Program-made: the position numbers and the translations under genes | Notes under the pieces: model-generated | Told to the model about the DNA's origin: nothing | Database searches by the model: none | Seen by the model: the letters and a program-made list of their open reading frames with translations, nothing else | Assembly (NCBI RefSeq): GCF_030287445.1 | Contig: NZ_JASVWB010000002.1 | Location: 4,216,001 to 4,280,000 of the forward strand | Length of the DNA: 64,000 nucleotides | From: Streptomyces sp. ALI-76-A | Lineage (GTDB): Bacteria; Actinomycetota; Actinomycetes; Streptomycetales; Streptomycetaceae | Direction of reading: 5' to 3' | Shown: one piece after another, positions 1-9,310 of the stretch | How the letters are laid out: each line of letters starts with the position of its first letter | Numbering within the stretch: position 1 is the first letter of the stretch

Positions 1-71
1 TCCGAGTCCGCCGGCGTGGCATCCTGACGGCGACGCCCGGTACCCGGCGTCCGGCTCCGGGGCGTGGGCGC

Positions 72-1148
72 CTACCGCCGGCGCTGTGAGCGCCAGACCA
101 GGAACAGGGCCGAGGCCACGGCCGCGCCGCGGACCACCCAGGGCCAGGTCTCGGCCAGGGCGTCGTTCATGTGGCCCTCGGCGACGGGGGCGCCCCAGCG
201 GCCCTCGGTGCGGCCCCACAGCCAGACGACACCGGCCGTGAGGGACAGGCCGGGCAGGATCACCACCGCCCACTTGGTCTCGGCGTCGCTCAGCCGCCGG
301 GAGGCGTAGGCGATGGCCCAGCCCAGCACGAGGGCGATCCAGTTGCCGAGCACGGCACCGGCGACGAGGAGGCCGGCGGCGAGCAGCAGGAACGGGTTGC
401 TCCAGCTTCCGGTGCCGAGGGGCAGCAGCCGGCGGCGGCCGGGCACGACGGCGGGGGCGTCCACGACGACTCCCCCGGCCTTCGGCGCCCCGCCCCCGCG
501 CGGCCTCCACCAGGGCTTCCCGGGCTTGCCTGCCGTCTCGGTGGCCGTCCCGGCGGCCGGGGCGGGCTGTCCGGCGGGGGACTCCTGCTCCGGTTCCTTC
601 TCCGCCTCGTCCTTCCTCGGCGGGGGCTTGAGCAGTTCCGGGATCTCCACCCCGCCGACGAACCCGGGCACGCTGTCCCCGACCCCGAAGGGGCTGCTGT
701 CCACCCGCCACCAGTCGGGCTGGGCCGCGCTGTCCCCGAGTTCGTGCATGCCCGCGAGGTGCGGCGCGGAGGACGCCTCGGCGGGCGGCGGCGGTGTCTG
801 GGCCGGGCGCGGCCGGGGCACGGCCCGCCGCAGCCGCCTGGACCGGCCGGTGTCCTCGGGCTCGGTGTCCCGCTGTACGGGCACGGAGGGGGCCGGCGCC
901 TGCGGGGGGCCGGCGGTGGGGGCGCCGCCCGCGGCCTCGACGACCTCGTCGGGGCTGCCGAGGCGGGCGATGATGCGCCGCACGGCGGCGGGGCTGTCGA
1001 CGGCCGCCTTGGCCCGCCGCCGGTCGATCTCGTCGCGCAGCTCCGCGACCAGGCGCATGCGGACGGACGACGGCAGCTGGCGTTGCTGTGCCACGTCGCC
1101 GACGCGGCTCAGATACTCGTAGACGACCTGGTCGCTCTCGATACCCAC
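72..1148 (-). CDS. Membrane protein with N-terminal HAAS-like helical domain
   Basis: Predicted 358-residue integral membrane protein of unknown function. Residues 1-75 form a charged helical domain resembling the HAAS/DUF1700 fold often found at the N-terminus of actinobacterial membrane proteins. A long Pro/Ala-rich linker follows, and the last 100 residues hold about four hydrophobic segments ending in an RSQRRR tail. The longer open frame runs 93 codons further upstream, but I chose GTG because a GGAGGGG ribosome site sits 5-6 nt before it and the upstream extension has no protein-like composition. It is transcribed the same way as the PstS-like gene upstream and may be coexpressed. Function cannot be assigned. 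Confidence 0.75.
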   Translation of the reverse strand: MGIESDQVVYEYLSRVGDVAQQRQLPSSVRMRLVAELRDEIDRRRAKAAVDSPAAVRRIIARLGSPDEVVEAAGGAPTAGPPQAPAPSVPVQRDTEPEDTGRSRRLRRAVPRPRPAQTPPPPAEASSAPHLAGMHELGDSAAQPDWWRVDSSPFGVGDSVPGFVGGVEIPELLKPPPRKDEAEKEPEQESPAGQPAPAAGTATETAGKPGKPWWRPRGGGAPKAGGVVVDAPAVVPGRRRLLPLGTGSWSNPFLLLAAGLLVAGAVLGNWIALVLGWAIAYASRRLSDAETKWAVVILPGLSLTAGVVWLWGRTEGRWGAPVAEGHMNDALAETWPWVVRGAAVASALFLVWRSQRRR

Positions 1149-1236
1149 GAAGTCCCCTCCGGGGTCGGTGCGTTGGATACCCCGTGGGACGACGGTAGCG
1201 CAGGCCACCGGGCATGGGGGCGCGCCGGGCGGGAGG

Positions 1237-2844
1237 TCATGTCGGCTCGCAGACCAGCGGGTACTCCGTCTCCGAGCAGGGGCGGTTGCCGTGTTCGCGC
1301 AGGATGTCCTTGCCGCCCTGGTCGGTGAGGTAGCGCAGGAAGGCGGCGGCGATGGAGTCGGAGGGCGGTTCGCCGAAGGTGTAGGCGTACTCGGTCTGCC
1401 AGTAGGGGTAGTCGCCGTCCTCGACACCCTCCAGGGTGGGCGGCATGCGGTCGATGCGCAGCTGCACGAGGTCGGTGGCCGAGGCCGCGCTGCTGACCTC
1501 GCTGTAGCCGAGGGCGCCGTTGATGGCGGCCGTGCGGTCCAGCACTGCTTCGGTGTTGTCGACCTCGCAGACGCCGGGCCGGTCCTCGTCCAAAGCGGCG
1601 CAGTCGTCCGCGGTGGCCTCCGGCACCTTCACCCGGCCGAGGACGCGCTGTTCGAGGGCGGTGCGGGTGCCGGAGCCGCGGTGGCGGTTGACGAGGTGGA
1701 TGGGGACGTCCCGGGCGCCGCCCACCTGTGACCAGTGCGTGTACGTGCCGGAGTAGATGCCCCTGATCTGGTCGAGGGTGAGGTTGCGGACCTTGGCGTC
1801 CTTGTTCACGACGAGGGTGAACAGGGAGTAGGCGACGGGGCGGGGCAGCACCTCGGGATGGCTGCCGACCGTGGGTCCGTCGGTGAAGGTGATGTGGTCG
1901 CCGAGTCCGGCGCCGCCCAGATCGCCGGCCTGGGCACCGGCGGCCTCCAGCGCGGCGATGCCCTCGCCGCTGCCGGTGAAGGTCCCGTCGCCGACGGGGA
2001 TGTCGGCGCCCTTGCCGTCGCACAGCTCCCCGTACCGCTCGGCCGCCGCCCGCACGGCGGGGGCGAACGCCGTGGAGCCGTGCAGGCGCAGGGTGCCGCC
2101 GACGCAGTCCAGCGGCGGCGTCTCCTCCCGCCACACCAGCGTCAGGCCGGCCTGCGCCAGGACCGCCAGCGCCAGCAGGACGATGCCGACCAGCGCCGGT
2201 CTGGAGGCGAACGTGTGGCTCTCGGTGCGGGCCAGTCTGAGCCGGGCGGTCCGGGCGAGCCAGCCGAACCAGTGGCTGTGCCGGCCACTGACGTCGGCAC
2301 GGAAGACCGGGTCGGGGAAGGGGTCCCGGCGGTCGGCGGACCGGCGTTCCAGCACCGCCAGGACCTTGTAGTGGGCGCTCGGGTTGAGCTTGACCTTCGG
2401 GAGCCTGATGACGCCGGAGTCGAGTTCGTCGTCGATGCCGAAGCCGGTGGCCCGGGCGCTGAAGAAGTCCCGCAGTTCCGGCTGGCTGAGCTCGGTCACG
2501 ACCGCGCCCACGACCCGGCGGCCGGGGAAGGTGACGCGGATGCCGCCCGGGTCGTCGGCGGGGGTCAGGTAGTCGTCCTCGATGATCGGCAGCCAGCCGG
2601 CGTTCTCGATCCGCAGCAGCACGAAGGAGGGGTCGGTGAGGGTGGTGCCGTTCTGGTGCATCTCCTCCAGGACACCGGCGTACGGCGAGTGGGCGGTGTC
2701 GGTGGCGAGGGTGTCCATCTGGACGCGGTAGCCGAGCCGTTTGCGGCCGACGACCGCGAACTCCCACACGAACGCGGCGGACGGGATCGCGATGCTCAGC
2801 ATCGCGACCAGCGTGTCGAAGTCCCACTCGAAGCCCAGGCTCAC
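1237..2844 (-). CDS. Membrane-anchored PstS-like phosphate-binding protein
   Basis: 535 residues. A hydrophobic segment near residues 10-30 and a second near 214-236 bracket a roughly 180-residue domain I do not recognise. The rest (about 245-535) is a PstS-type periplasmic binding domain with the typical HGSTAFAP start, a GDGTFTGSGEG stretch and NRHRGSGTR, as in phosphate ABC-transporter binding proteins. The topology implies the binding domain faces outside and the N-terminal domain inside. No pstC, pstA or pstB lies nearby, so a sensing role is as likely as transport (inference). GTG start chosen for the AGGGAG 6 nt upstream; a 73-codon upstream extension lacks such support. Confidence 0.75.
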   Translation of the reverse strand: MSLGFEWDFDTLVAMLSIAIPSAAFVWEFAVVGRKRLGYRVQMDTLATDTAHSPYAGVLEEMHQNGTTLTDPSFVLLRIENAGWLPIIEDDYLTPADDPGGIRVTFPGRRVVGAVVTELSQPELRDFFSARATGFGIDDELDSGVIRLPKVKLNPSAHYKVLAVLERRSADRRDPFPDPVFRADVSGRHSHWFGWLARTARLRLARTESHTFASRPALVGIVLLALAVLAQAGLTLVWREETPPLDCVGGTLRLHGSTAFAPAVRAAAERYGELCDGKGADIPVGDGTFTGSGEGIAALEAAGAQAGDLGGAGLGDHITFTDGPTVGSHPEVLPRPVAYSLFTLVVNKDAKVRNLTLDQIRGIYSGTYTHWSQVGGARDVPIHLVNRHRGSGTRTALEQRVLGRVKVPEATADDCAALDEDRPGVCEVDNTEAVLDRTAAINGALGYSEVSSAASATDLVQLRIDRMPPTLEGVEDGDYPYWQTEYAYTFGEPPSDSIAAAFLRYLTDQGGKDILREHGNRPCSETEYPLVCEPT

Positions 2845-3080
2845 CGTCGAACTCCCTTGCCTCGCCGTGCGCTTGACGGGGGAGAACAGGGTGACGAGTG
2901 CGGGCGCAGTGGTGCCGGGGATGCGCCGACCCTCCGGGCGATGTTCATCCCCGGGCCATCTGCGCAACGTTCCGTTCGCCTGGTGTCCCCCCACCACGGG
3001 CGCGTACGCCCCCGCGGGAGCGCGCCCCGGCCCACCCGTGGCCGCCGACGGCGGGCCGCGCACCCGCTACCGTTGGCCGG

Positions 3081-5624
3081 ATGAGCAGTGCTGAGAAGCC
3101 GGTGGCACCCCGGTCCCTCGCGGAGGCGCTCCGCGCGCGGGACGACGGGTCCCTCGCCGCGCTCCTGCGCGCCCGCCCCGACCTCATCACCCCCGTCCCG
3201 ACCGATCTCACCCAGCTCGCGACCCGGGCCGGCACCCGCGCGTCCGTCGTCCGCGCGCTGGAGCGGCTGGACAGGTTCACGTTGCAGACCGCGGAGGCGC
3301 TGGCCGTGGCGGCGGACCCGGCGTCCTACGCGGAGCTGCTCGCTCTGATGGCGGGGGACGAGCGCGACCCGGTGGTCGCCGCCGCGCTGCCCCGCGCCCT
3401 GGGCACCCTGCGCGAACAGGCCCTGGTGTGGGGCGACGACGAACAGCTGCGCCTGGTGCGTACGGCCCGTGAGCTGCTCGCGCCGTCCCCGCAGCACCCG
3501 TCCCCGACCGGCCTGGGCCCGGCCGTGCGGGAGTCGACGGCGGGCATGTCGCCAGGCCGTATCCAGGAGATCGTGACGGCGGCCGGACTGCCCTCGACAC
3601 ACGACTCGGTGTCCGCGATCGCCTCGCTCACCGCCCTGTTCACCGACCGCCGGCGGATGGCGGCGCTGCTCGCCGACGCCCCGCGGGAGTCCCGGGAGGT
3701 CCTGTCCCGCCTGGTCTGGGGTCCGCCCTACGGTCAGGTCACCGCCGACCCGGCCGCCCATCTGCGCTGGCTCCTCGACCGCGGGCTGCTGCTGCCGACG
3801 GCGCCCGGGACGGTCGTCCTCCCCCGCGAGGTGGCCCTGCACCTGCGCGAGGGCCGCGCGCACCGCGTCACCGAACCTGTGCCGCCGGCCGTGGAGGCCG
3901 TCGCCACGCACCGCCCCCAGCTGGTGGACGCGACGGCGGCCGGGCAGGCGTACACCGCGCTGACGACCGTGGAGGAGCTGCTGAAGGACTGGGACGAGGG
4001 CGGCCCGTCGGTGTTGCGGGCGGGCGGGCTCAGCGTCCGCGACCTGAAGCGGACCGCCGTCGCCCTGGACGTCCCCGAGCCGGTCGCCGCCTTCTGGGTC
4101 GAACTCGCCTACGCGGCCGGCCTGATCGCCGCCGACGGCGAGGCCGACGAGCGGTACGCGGCGACCCCGGCCTACGACGAGTGGCTGGAGGAGCCCGCCC
4201 CGCAGCGCTGGTCGCGGCTGGCGCAGGCGTGGCTGGCGGCGACCCGGACGCCTGGGCTGGTGGGCGGGCGGGACGGCCGGGACCGTACGTTGTCGGCGCT
4301 CGGGCCGGGCCTGGACCGTTCGGCGGCGCCCGAGGTACGGCACCGGGTGCTGGCCCTGCTCGCCGCGCTGCCGGAGGGCGCCGCCCCGTCCGCCGAGTCG
4401 GTCCTCGCCCGGCTGAGCTGGGAGCGGCCGCTGCGCGGCCCGCAACGCGACGACGACCTTCGGGCCCGGCTCGCCCGGTGGACCCTGGCGGAGGCGGAAC
4501 AGCTGGGCGTGACGGGGCGGGGCGCGCTGTCGGCGCACGGGCGGGCCCTGCTGGGCGCGCCCGCCCGGAAGTCCGCCGCCTCCGAGTCCGCCGCCGAACC
4601 GGCCGGTCCCGGTGACAAGCTGCCGGTGCACCACCGGCCCGCGCCCGCCCTGGAGCCGCTGTCCCCCGCCGAGCGGGCCACCGCCGCGGCCACCGCCGCC
4701 CGGCTCCTGACCCCGCTGCTGCCCGAACCCCTGGACCACGTCCTGCTCCAGGCGGATCTGACGGCGGTGGCGCCCGGGCCGCTGCGGCGCCCGCTGGCGG
4801 ACATGCTGGACGTGCTCGCGGAGGTGGAGTCGAAGGGCGGGGCGACCGTCTACCGGTTCACGCCCGGCTCGGTGCGCCGCGCGCTCGACTCCGGCCGGAC
4901 CGCGTCCGACCTGCACGCCTTCCTCACCGAGCACTCCCGTACGCCGGTCCCGCAGCCGCTCGCGTACCTGATCGACGACGTGGCCCGCCGGCACGGCCAT
5001 CTGCGGGTGGGCGCGGCCTCGGCGTACGTCCGCTGCGACGACGACGCGCTGCTCAACGAGATCATGGCCGACAAGCGCGCCGCGGGCCTGCGGCTGCGCC
5101 GTCTGGCCCCGACGGTGCTGGCCACCCCGTCCGACGCGGCCGCGCTGCTGGAGGGTCTGCGCGCGATGGGCTTCGCCCCGGCCGCCGAGTCCGCCGAGGG
5201 CGATGTGCTGATCACCCGCGCGCTCGCCCACCGCACCCCGCCGCGCACCGCGCCCGAGCCGGTCCCGGACGGCCCGCCGGTCCCCGACGCGCACCTCCTG
5301 GCCGCCGCGCTGCGCGCCGTCCGCGCCGGCGACCTCGCCTCCACGACCCCCCGCAAACCGACGGCCGGCCCGGACACGGCCGGTGAGCTGCCCCGCACCA
5401 GCGCCGCCGAGACCCTCGCCACCATGCAGGCCGCCGTCCTCACCGGCGAGACCCTGTGGATCGGCTACGTGAACGCCGAGGGCTCCGCCACCCAGCGCGT
5501 CATCGCCCCCATCCGCGTCGAGGGCGGCTTCGTCACGGCGTACGACCACACCTCGGACGAGGTCCGCACGTATCCGCTGCACCGGGTGACCGGGGTGGCG
5601 GAACTCGCCGACGAGCAGCCCTGA
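3081..5624 (+). CDS. Helicase-associated (Helicase_C_3) domain protein, partner of XPB
   Basis: 847 residues. Matches by eye the actinobacterial proteins annotated as helicase C-terminal/XPB-Ssl2-like domain proteins: N-terminal winged-helix-like repeats (LTQLATRAGTRASVVRALERLDRF), an Ala/Leu-rich middle, and a C-terminal domain ending in TLWIGYVNAEG...RVIAPIRVEGGFVTAYDH, the WYL-like strand pattern. No Walker A motif is visible, so it is probably not itself an ATPase. In mycobacteria and streptomycetes the homologue lies beside the XPB helicase, which is also found 2 kb downstream here; a shared role in DNA repair is inferred from that. The ATG at this position gives the first protein-like sequence in a longer open frame. 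Confidence 0.8.
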   Translation: MSSAEKPVAPRSLAEALRARDDGSLAALLRARPDLITPVPTDLTQLATRAGTRASVVRALERLDRFTLQTAEALAVAADPASYAELLALMAGDERDPVVAAALPRALGTLREQALVWGDDEQLRLVRTARELLAPSPQHPSPTGLGPAVRESTAGMSPGRIQEIVTAAGLPSTHDSVSAIASLTALFTDRRRMAALLADAPRESREVLSRLVWGPPYGQVTADPAAHLRWLLDRGLLLPTAPGTVVLPREVALHLREGRAHRVTEPVPPAVEAVATHRPQLVDATAAGQAYTALTTVEELLKDWDEGGPSVLRAGGLSVRDLKRTAVALDVPEPVAAFWVELAYAAGLIAADGEADERYAATPAYDEWLEEPAPQRWSRLAQAWLAATRTPGLVGGRDGRDRTLSALGPGLDRSAAPEVRHRVLALLAALPEGAAPSAESVLARLSWERPLRGPQRDDDLRARLARWTLAEAEQLGVTGRGALSAHGRALLGAPARKSAASESAAEPAGPGDKLPVHHRPAPALEPLSPAERATAAATAARLLTPLLPEPLDHVLLQADLTAVAPGPLRRPLADMLDVLAEVESKGGATVYRFTPGSVRRALDSGRTASDLHAFLTEHSRTPVPQPLAYLIDDVARRHGHLRVGAASAYVRCDDDALLNEIMADKRAAGLRLRRLAPTVLATPSDAAALLEGLRAMGFAPAAESAEGDVLITRALAHRTPPRTAPEPVPDGPPVPDAHLLAAALRAVRAGDLASTTPRKPTAGPDTAGELPRTSAAETLATMQAAVLTGETLWIGYVNAEGSATQRVIAPIRVEGGFVTAYDHTSDEVRTYPLHRVTGVAELADEQP

Positions 5625-5813
5625 GGCGGGGGCTCACTCCTGCGGGTGTACGTCCGTGATCATGCACGCCACGCCGGACGCTTCCCACCGATGAGGGAGC
5701 TTGCCCGGCCTGCCGCATTCCGGCGCGGGCCGCCGGGCAGCCACCGGGTGTCCTGATCACACCGGGCCGCCCGCCGGCGGTCCCGGTGAGTGCCACAGAG
5801 AGGAAGTCGCTCC

Positions 5814-5945
5814 ATGCGTGCTGCCGCCCGTCGTGCCGCCACCGTCCTGACCGTCACCGCCGTGCTGATCGGTGCCTTCGCCACCCAGGCCGCCGCCGTC
5901 GGCATCGACATCGCCGGGCTGGTCATCGAGACGCCGCAGATCTGA
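5814..5945 (+). CDS. Small secreted peptide (43 aa)
   Basis: A 43-codon ORF starting at an ATG preceded by AGAGGAAG at good spacing. The product has a textbook Sec signal peptide: a basic n-region (MRAAARR), a hydrophobic core (TVLTVTAVLIGAF) and a likely signal-peptidase site after ATQAAA. The mature peptide would be only about 15 residues, starting near VGIDIAGLVIETP. It lies 90 nt upstream of a second small secreted protein. Family unknown; existence is inferred from the ribosome site, signal peptide and high GC3. Confidence 0.6.
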   Translation: MRAAARRAATVLTVTAVLIGAFATQAAAVGIDIAGLVIETPQI

Positions 5946-6034
5946 CGCGCCCGCGCTCCTTCTCGGGCCGGCCCCCGCGTTCCGGGCCGGCCCGCCCCAC
6001 CCCCCACCCGTACGTGAAAGGTCGGCCAGCCCCC

Positions 6035-6262
6035 ATGCGTTCCAAGCCTCCCCTGCCCGCCCGCGCCACCGCCGTCGCCGTCTCGGTCACCGCGCTGCTG
6101 TCCGCCGCCGCGCTGCTCGGGGCGCTCGCCCCCGAGGCCGCGGCCGCCGGGCCGGCGCTGCCGCTGCCGCTCCCGGTCGCCGCTCCCGAGTCCCTGGTCA
6201 CCGAAGGGCTGAGTATCGAGGGACCGCTGCTCAACAACGTCACTCTGCCCACGCTGAGGTAG
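6035..6262 (+). CDS. Small secreted protein (75 aa)
   Basis: 75 residues with an N-terminal signal peptide (basic MRSKPPLPAR, then an Ala/Leu/Val core, cleavage expected after APEAAAAG). The mature part of about 35 residues is Pro/Leu-rich (ALPLPLPVAAPES) and ends in LLNNVTLPTLR. It follows the 43-residue secreted peptide in the same orientation, so the two probably form one transcription unit. Its 3' end overlaps the end of the convergent YqhA-IstB gene by 23 nt. No family recognised. Confidence 0.6.
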   Translation: MRSKPPLPARATAVAVSVTALLSAAALLGALAPEAAAAGPALPLPLPVAAPESLVTEGLSIEGPLLNNVTLPTLR

Positions 6263-7457
6263 CGGCCCGCCGCGTCCGGTAGCTGTCCCCGTCGATCCGC
6301 ACGATCTCGGCGTGGTGGGCCAGGCGGTCCACCATCGCCGGTGCGGAGGGGCCGCCGAAGATCTCGTTCCAGCGGCCGGGCGGGCGGTCACCGGTCACGA
6401 TCAGCGAGGCCCGCTCGTAGCGGTGCGCGACCAGCTGGAAGAAGAGAGCGGAGGTCTGCGCGTCGAAGGGGGTGTAGCCGACCTCGTCGACGACCAGCAC
6501 CGGGTAGGCGTCGAGCGCGGCCAGCTCCCCGGCGAGCCGGCCGGCGGCCTGGGCGTCGGCCAGCCGGGCGGCCCACTCGGCCGCGGTCGCGAACAGCACC
6601 CGGTGGCCGGCCTGGCAGGCGCGCACGCCCAGCCCGATGGCCAGGTGGGTCTTGCCGGTGCCGGTAGGGCCGACGAGGACCACGTTGCGCCCTGCGGTGA
6701 CGAAGTCCAGCTTGCCGAGCCGGGCCACGCCGTCCCGGTCGAAGGTGCGAGGGTGCTGCTCGTCGTAGTCCTCCAGCAGCTTGCGGGCCGGGAACCCGGC
6801 GGCGCGGACGCGTTCCTCCGCGCCGGCGTCGGCCGCGCGCGGGCCCGCCTGGGCGGGGACGGAGGCGGCAGGCGGTGGGGCCGCCGGCGGTTCCGGGTCC
6901 GTGGTGTGGCCCTGGTGGTGGACCGGATCGGTCCGGGCCAGCATCGGCCCGGACATGTACGCCAGGATCGCCGCCGACAGGATGAAGGCCATGTGAATGG
7001 TGGTGCCCCACAGCAGTGAGTGCTGCGCGGTGTGCTGGACGTCCACGAACATCTGGAGCAGGTGGACGGACGAGATGCCCACGATGGCGGTGGCCAGCTT
7101 CACCTTCAGCACGTTGGGGTTGACGTGCGAGAACCACTCCGGCTGGTCGCGGTGGCCCTGGAGGTCGATACGTGAGACGAACGTCTCGTAGCCGCCGACG
7201 ATCACCATGATCAGCAGGTTGGCGATCATGACCACGTCGACCAGTTTGAGCACCGAGAGCATGACGTACGTCTCCGTCGCCCGCCCGGTCACGCACCGGA
7301 GCACTAACGTCCACAGCTCGTTGAAGAACTTGTAGACGTACACACCCTGGACGACGACCAGACCGAAGTAGAGCGGGGCCTGGAGCCAGCGGGTGGCGAA
7401 CAGGGCGTACCCGAGCGTGGCGGTCGGCGGGGACGGGGAACGAGGGGAGGGCCGCAT
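6240..7457 (-). CDS. YqhA (UPF0114) membrane protein fused to an IstB-like AAA+ ATPase
   Basis: 405 residues in one uninterrupted frame. Residues 15-185 match the YqhA/UPF0114 family: hydrophobic segments around RWLQAPLYFGLVVVQGVYVY, VVMIANLLIMVIVGGYE and a third with IHMAFILSAAILAYMSGP. A Pro/Ala linker follows. From about residue 225 the protein becomes an IS21-helper (IstB/DnaC-like) ATPase: Walker A GPTGTGKT near 262, Walker B VLVVDEVGY near 319, and the GDRPPGRWNEIFG region. No istA transposase and no IS ends are visible. An ATG start was chosen at the point where family similarity begins; a GTG 22 codons upstream is possible. The fusion is unusual. Confidence 0.75.
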   Translation of the reverse strand: MRPSPRSPSPPTATLGYALFATRWLQAPLYFGLVVVQGVYVYKFFNELWTLVLRCVTGRATETYVMLSVLKLVDVVMIANLLIMVIVGGYETFVSRIDLQGHRDQPEWFSHVNPNVLKVKLATAIVGISSVHLLQMFVDVQHTAQHSLLWGTTIHMAFILSAAILAYMSGPMLARTDPVHHQGHTTDPEPPAAPPPAASVPAQAGPRAADAGAEERVRAAGFPARKLLEDYDEQHPRTFDRDGVARLGKLDFVTAGRNVVLVGPTGTGKTHLAIGLGVRACQAGHRVLFATAAEWAARLADAQAAGRLAGELAALDAYPVLVVDEVGYTPFDAQTSALFFQLVAHRYERASLIVTGDRPPGRWNEIFGGPSAPAMVDRLAHHAEIVRIDGDSYRTRRAATSAWAE

Positions 7458-7650
7458 GGTCAGCCATTCTTCGGACGCCACGGCCGTACGGCTCACTCGC
7501 GTCACCCGCGGGGGTGAATACACATTCTGTACGACAGGACGCGACAGGACGCCGGCGGAACCGGACGATCAGGCACACTGGACGTTTGGCCCCGCACCGT
7601 CACGGGGGTCTCGCAGAGCCACGCAGGTCCGTGCAGAAAGGTAGCCGCGC

Positions 7651-9294
7651 GTGAATGGTCCCCTGATCGTCCAGTCCGACAAGACCCTGCTCCTGGAAGT
7701 CGACCACGAGCAGGCCGGTGACTGCCGTCGGGCCATCGCGCCGTTCGCGGAGCTGGAGCGGGCGCCGGAGCACATCCACACCTACCGGGTGACCCCGCTG
7801 GGGCTGTGGAACGCGCGGGCCGCCGGGCACGACGCCGAGCAGGTCGTGGACGCGCTGGTGCAGTACAGCCGGTATCCGGTGCCGCACGCGCTGCTCGTGG
7901 ACATCGCCGAGACGATGGACCGGTACGGGCGGCTGACCCTCAGCAAGCACCCCGCGCACGGGCTCGTGCTCACCTCCACCGACCGGCCGGTGCTGGAGGA
8001 GGTCCTGCGCTCCAAGCGGATCGCCCCGCTGGTCGGCGACCGCATCGACCCCGACACCGTCCTCGTGCACCCCTCCGAGCGCGGCCAGATCAAGCAGACG
8101 CTGCTGAGGCTGGGCTGGCCCGCCGAGGACCTCGCGGGGTACGTCGACGGCGAGGCGCACGCGATCGAGCTGCACGAGGAGGGCTGGGCGCTGCGGCCCT
8201 ACCAGAAGCAGGCCGTGGAGAACTTCTGGCACGGCGGGTCGGGCGTGGTCGTCCTGCCCTGCGGCGCGGGCAAGACGCTGGTGGGCGCCGGGGCCATGGC
8301 TCAGGCCAAGTCGACCACGCTGATCCTGGTCACCAACACCGTGTCCGCCCGGCAGTGGAAGCACGAGCTGGTCAAGCGGACCTCGCTGACGGAGGAGGAG
8401 ATCGGCGAGTACAGCGGGACGCGCAAGGAGATCCGGCCCGTCACCATCGCCACCTACCAGGTGCTGACGACGCGGCGGAAGGGTGTCTACCCACACCTGG
8501 AGCTGTTCGACTCCCGGGACTGGGGCCTGATCCTCTACGACGAGGTGCACCTGCTGCCGGCGCCGGTCTTCAAGTTCACGGCGGATCTGCAGGCGCGGCG
8601 GCGGCTCGGGCTGACCGCGACCCTGGTGCGCGAGGACGGGCGGGAGTCCGACGTGTTCTCGCTGATCGGTCCCAAGCGGTTCGACGCGCCCTGGAAGGAG
8701 ATCGAGGCACAGGGCTACATCGCGCCCGCGGACTGCGTGGAGGTCCGGGTGAACCTCACGGACGCAGAGCGGCTCGCGTACGCCACCGCGGAGACCGAGG
8801 AGAAGTACCGCTTCTGTGCGACGACCGCGACCAAGCGGAAGGTGACCGAGGCGATCGTGCGGCGGTTCGCCGGGCAGCAGATCCTGGTCATCGGGCAGTA
8901 CATCGACCAGCTGGACGAGCTGGGGGAGCATCTCGACGCCCCGGTCATCAAGGGCGAGACCTCCAACGCCCAGCGGGAGAAGCTCTTCGAGGCGTTCCGG
9001 CAGGGCGAGATCAGCGTGCTGGTGGTGTCGAAGGTCGCGAACTTCTCCATCGACCTGCCGGAGGCGACGGTCGCCGTGCAGGTGTCGGGAACGTTCGGGT
9101 CGCGGCAGGAGGAGGCACAGCGCCTGGGGCGGGTGCTGCGGCCCAAGGCGGACGGGCACCAGGCGCACTTCTACTCGGTGGTCGCCCGCGACACCATCGA
9201 CCAGGACTTCGCCGCGCACCGGCAGCGGTTCCTGGCGGAGCAGGGGTACGCCTACCGGATCGTCGACGCGGACGAGCTGCTGGCGGAGAGCTGA
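7651..9294 (+). CDS. XPB/ERCC3-family DNA repair helicase
   Basis: 547-residue superfamily 2 helicase, the bacterial XPB. The N-terminal XPB domain (1-170) contains LVQYSRYPVPHALLVDIAETMDR. RecA-like domain 1 has the Q-motif region LRPYQKQAVENF, Walker A PCGAGKT near residue 202, DEVH near 297 and GLTAT. Domain 2 has VVSKVANFSIDLPEA and the QEEAQRLGRVLRPK motif VI. 3'-5' ATP-dependent unwinding in nucleotide excision repair is the family role. GTG start with AAAGG 10 nt upstream. Divergent from the YqhA-IstB gene. Confidence 0.93.
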   Translation: MNGPLIVQSDKTLLLEVDHEQAGDCRRAIAPFAELERAPEHIHTYRVTPLGLWNARAAGHDAEQVVDALVQYSRYPVPHALLVDIAETMDRYGRLTLSKHPAHGLVLTSTDRPVLEEVLRSKRIAPLVGDRIDPDTVLVHPSERGQIKQTLLRLGWPAEDLAGYVDGEAHAIELHEEGWALRPYQKQAVENFWHGGSGVVVLPCGAGKTLVGAGAMAQAKSTTLILVTNTVSARQWKHELVKRTSLTEEEIGEYSGTRKEIRPVTIATYQVLTTRRKGVYPHLELFDSRDWGLILYDEVHLLPAPVFKFTADLQARRRLGLTATLVREDGRESDVFSLIGPKRFDAPWKEIEAQGYIAPADCVEVRVNLTDAERLAYATAETEEKYRFCATTATKRKVTEAIVRRFAGQQILVIGQYIDQLDELGEHLDAPVIKGETSNAQREKLFEAFRQGEISVLVVSKVANFSIDLPEATVAVQVSGTFGSRQEEAQRLGRVLRPKADGHQAHFYSVVARDTIDQDFAAHRQRFLAEQGYAYRIVDADELLAES

Positions 9295-9310
9295 CCGGCG
9301 GGCCGGGCGG

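Noticed and set aside
2841..5582. 913-codon open frame antisense to the helicase-associated gene
   Set aside because: Arg/Gly/Gln-rich low-complexity product caused by GC bias; it is the shadow of a well-supported gene on the other strand.
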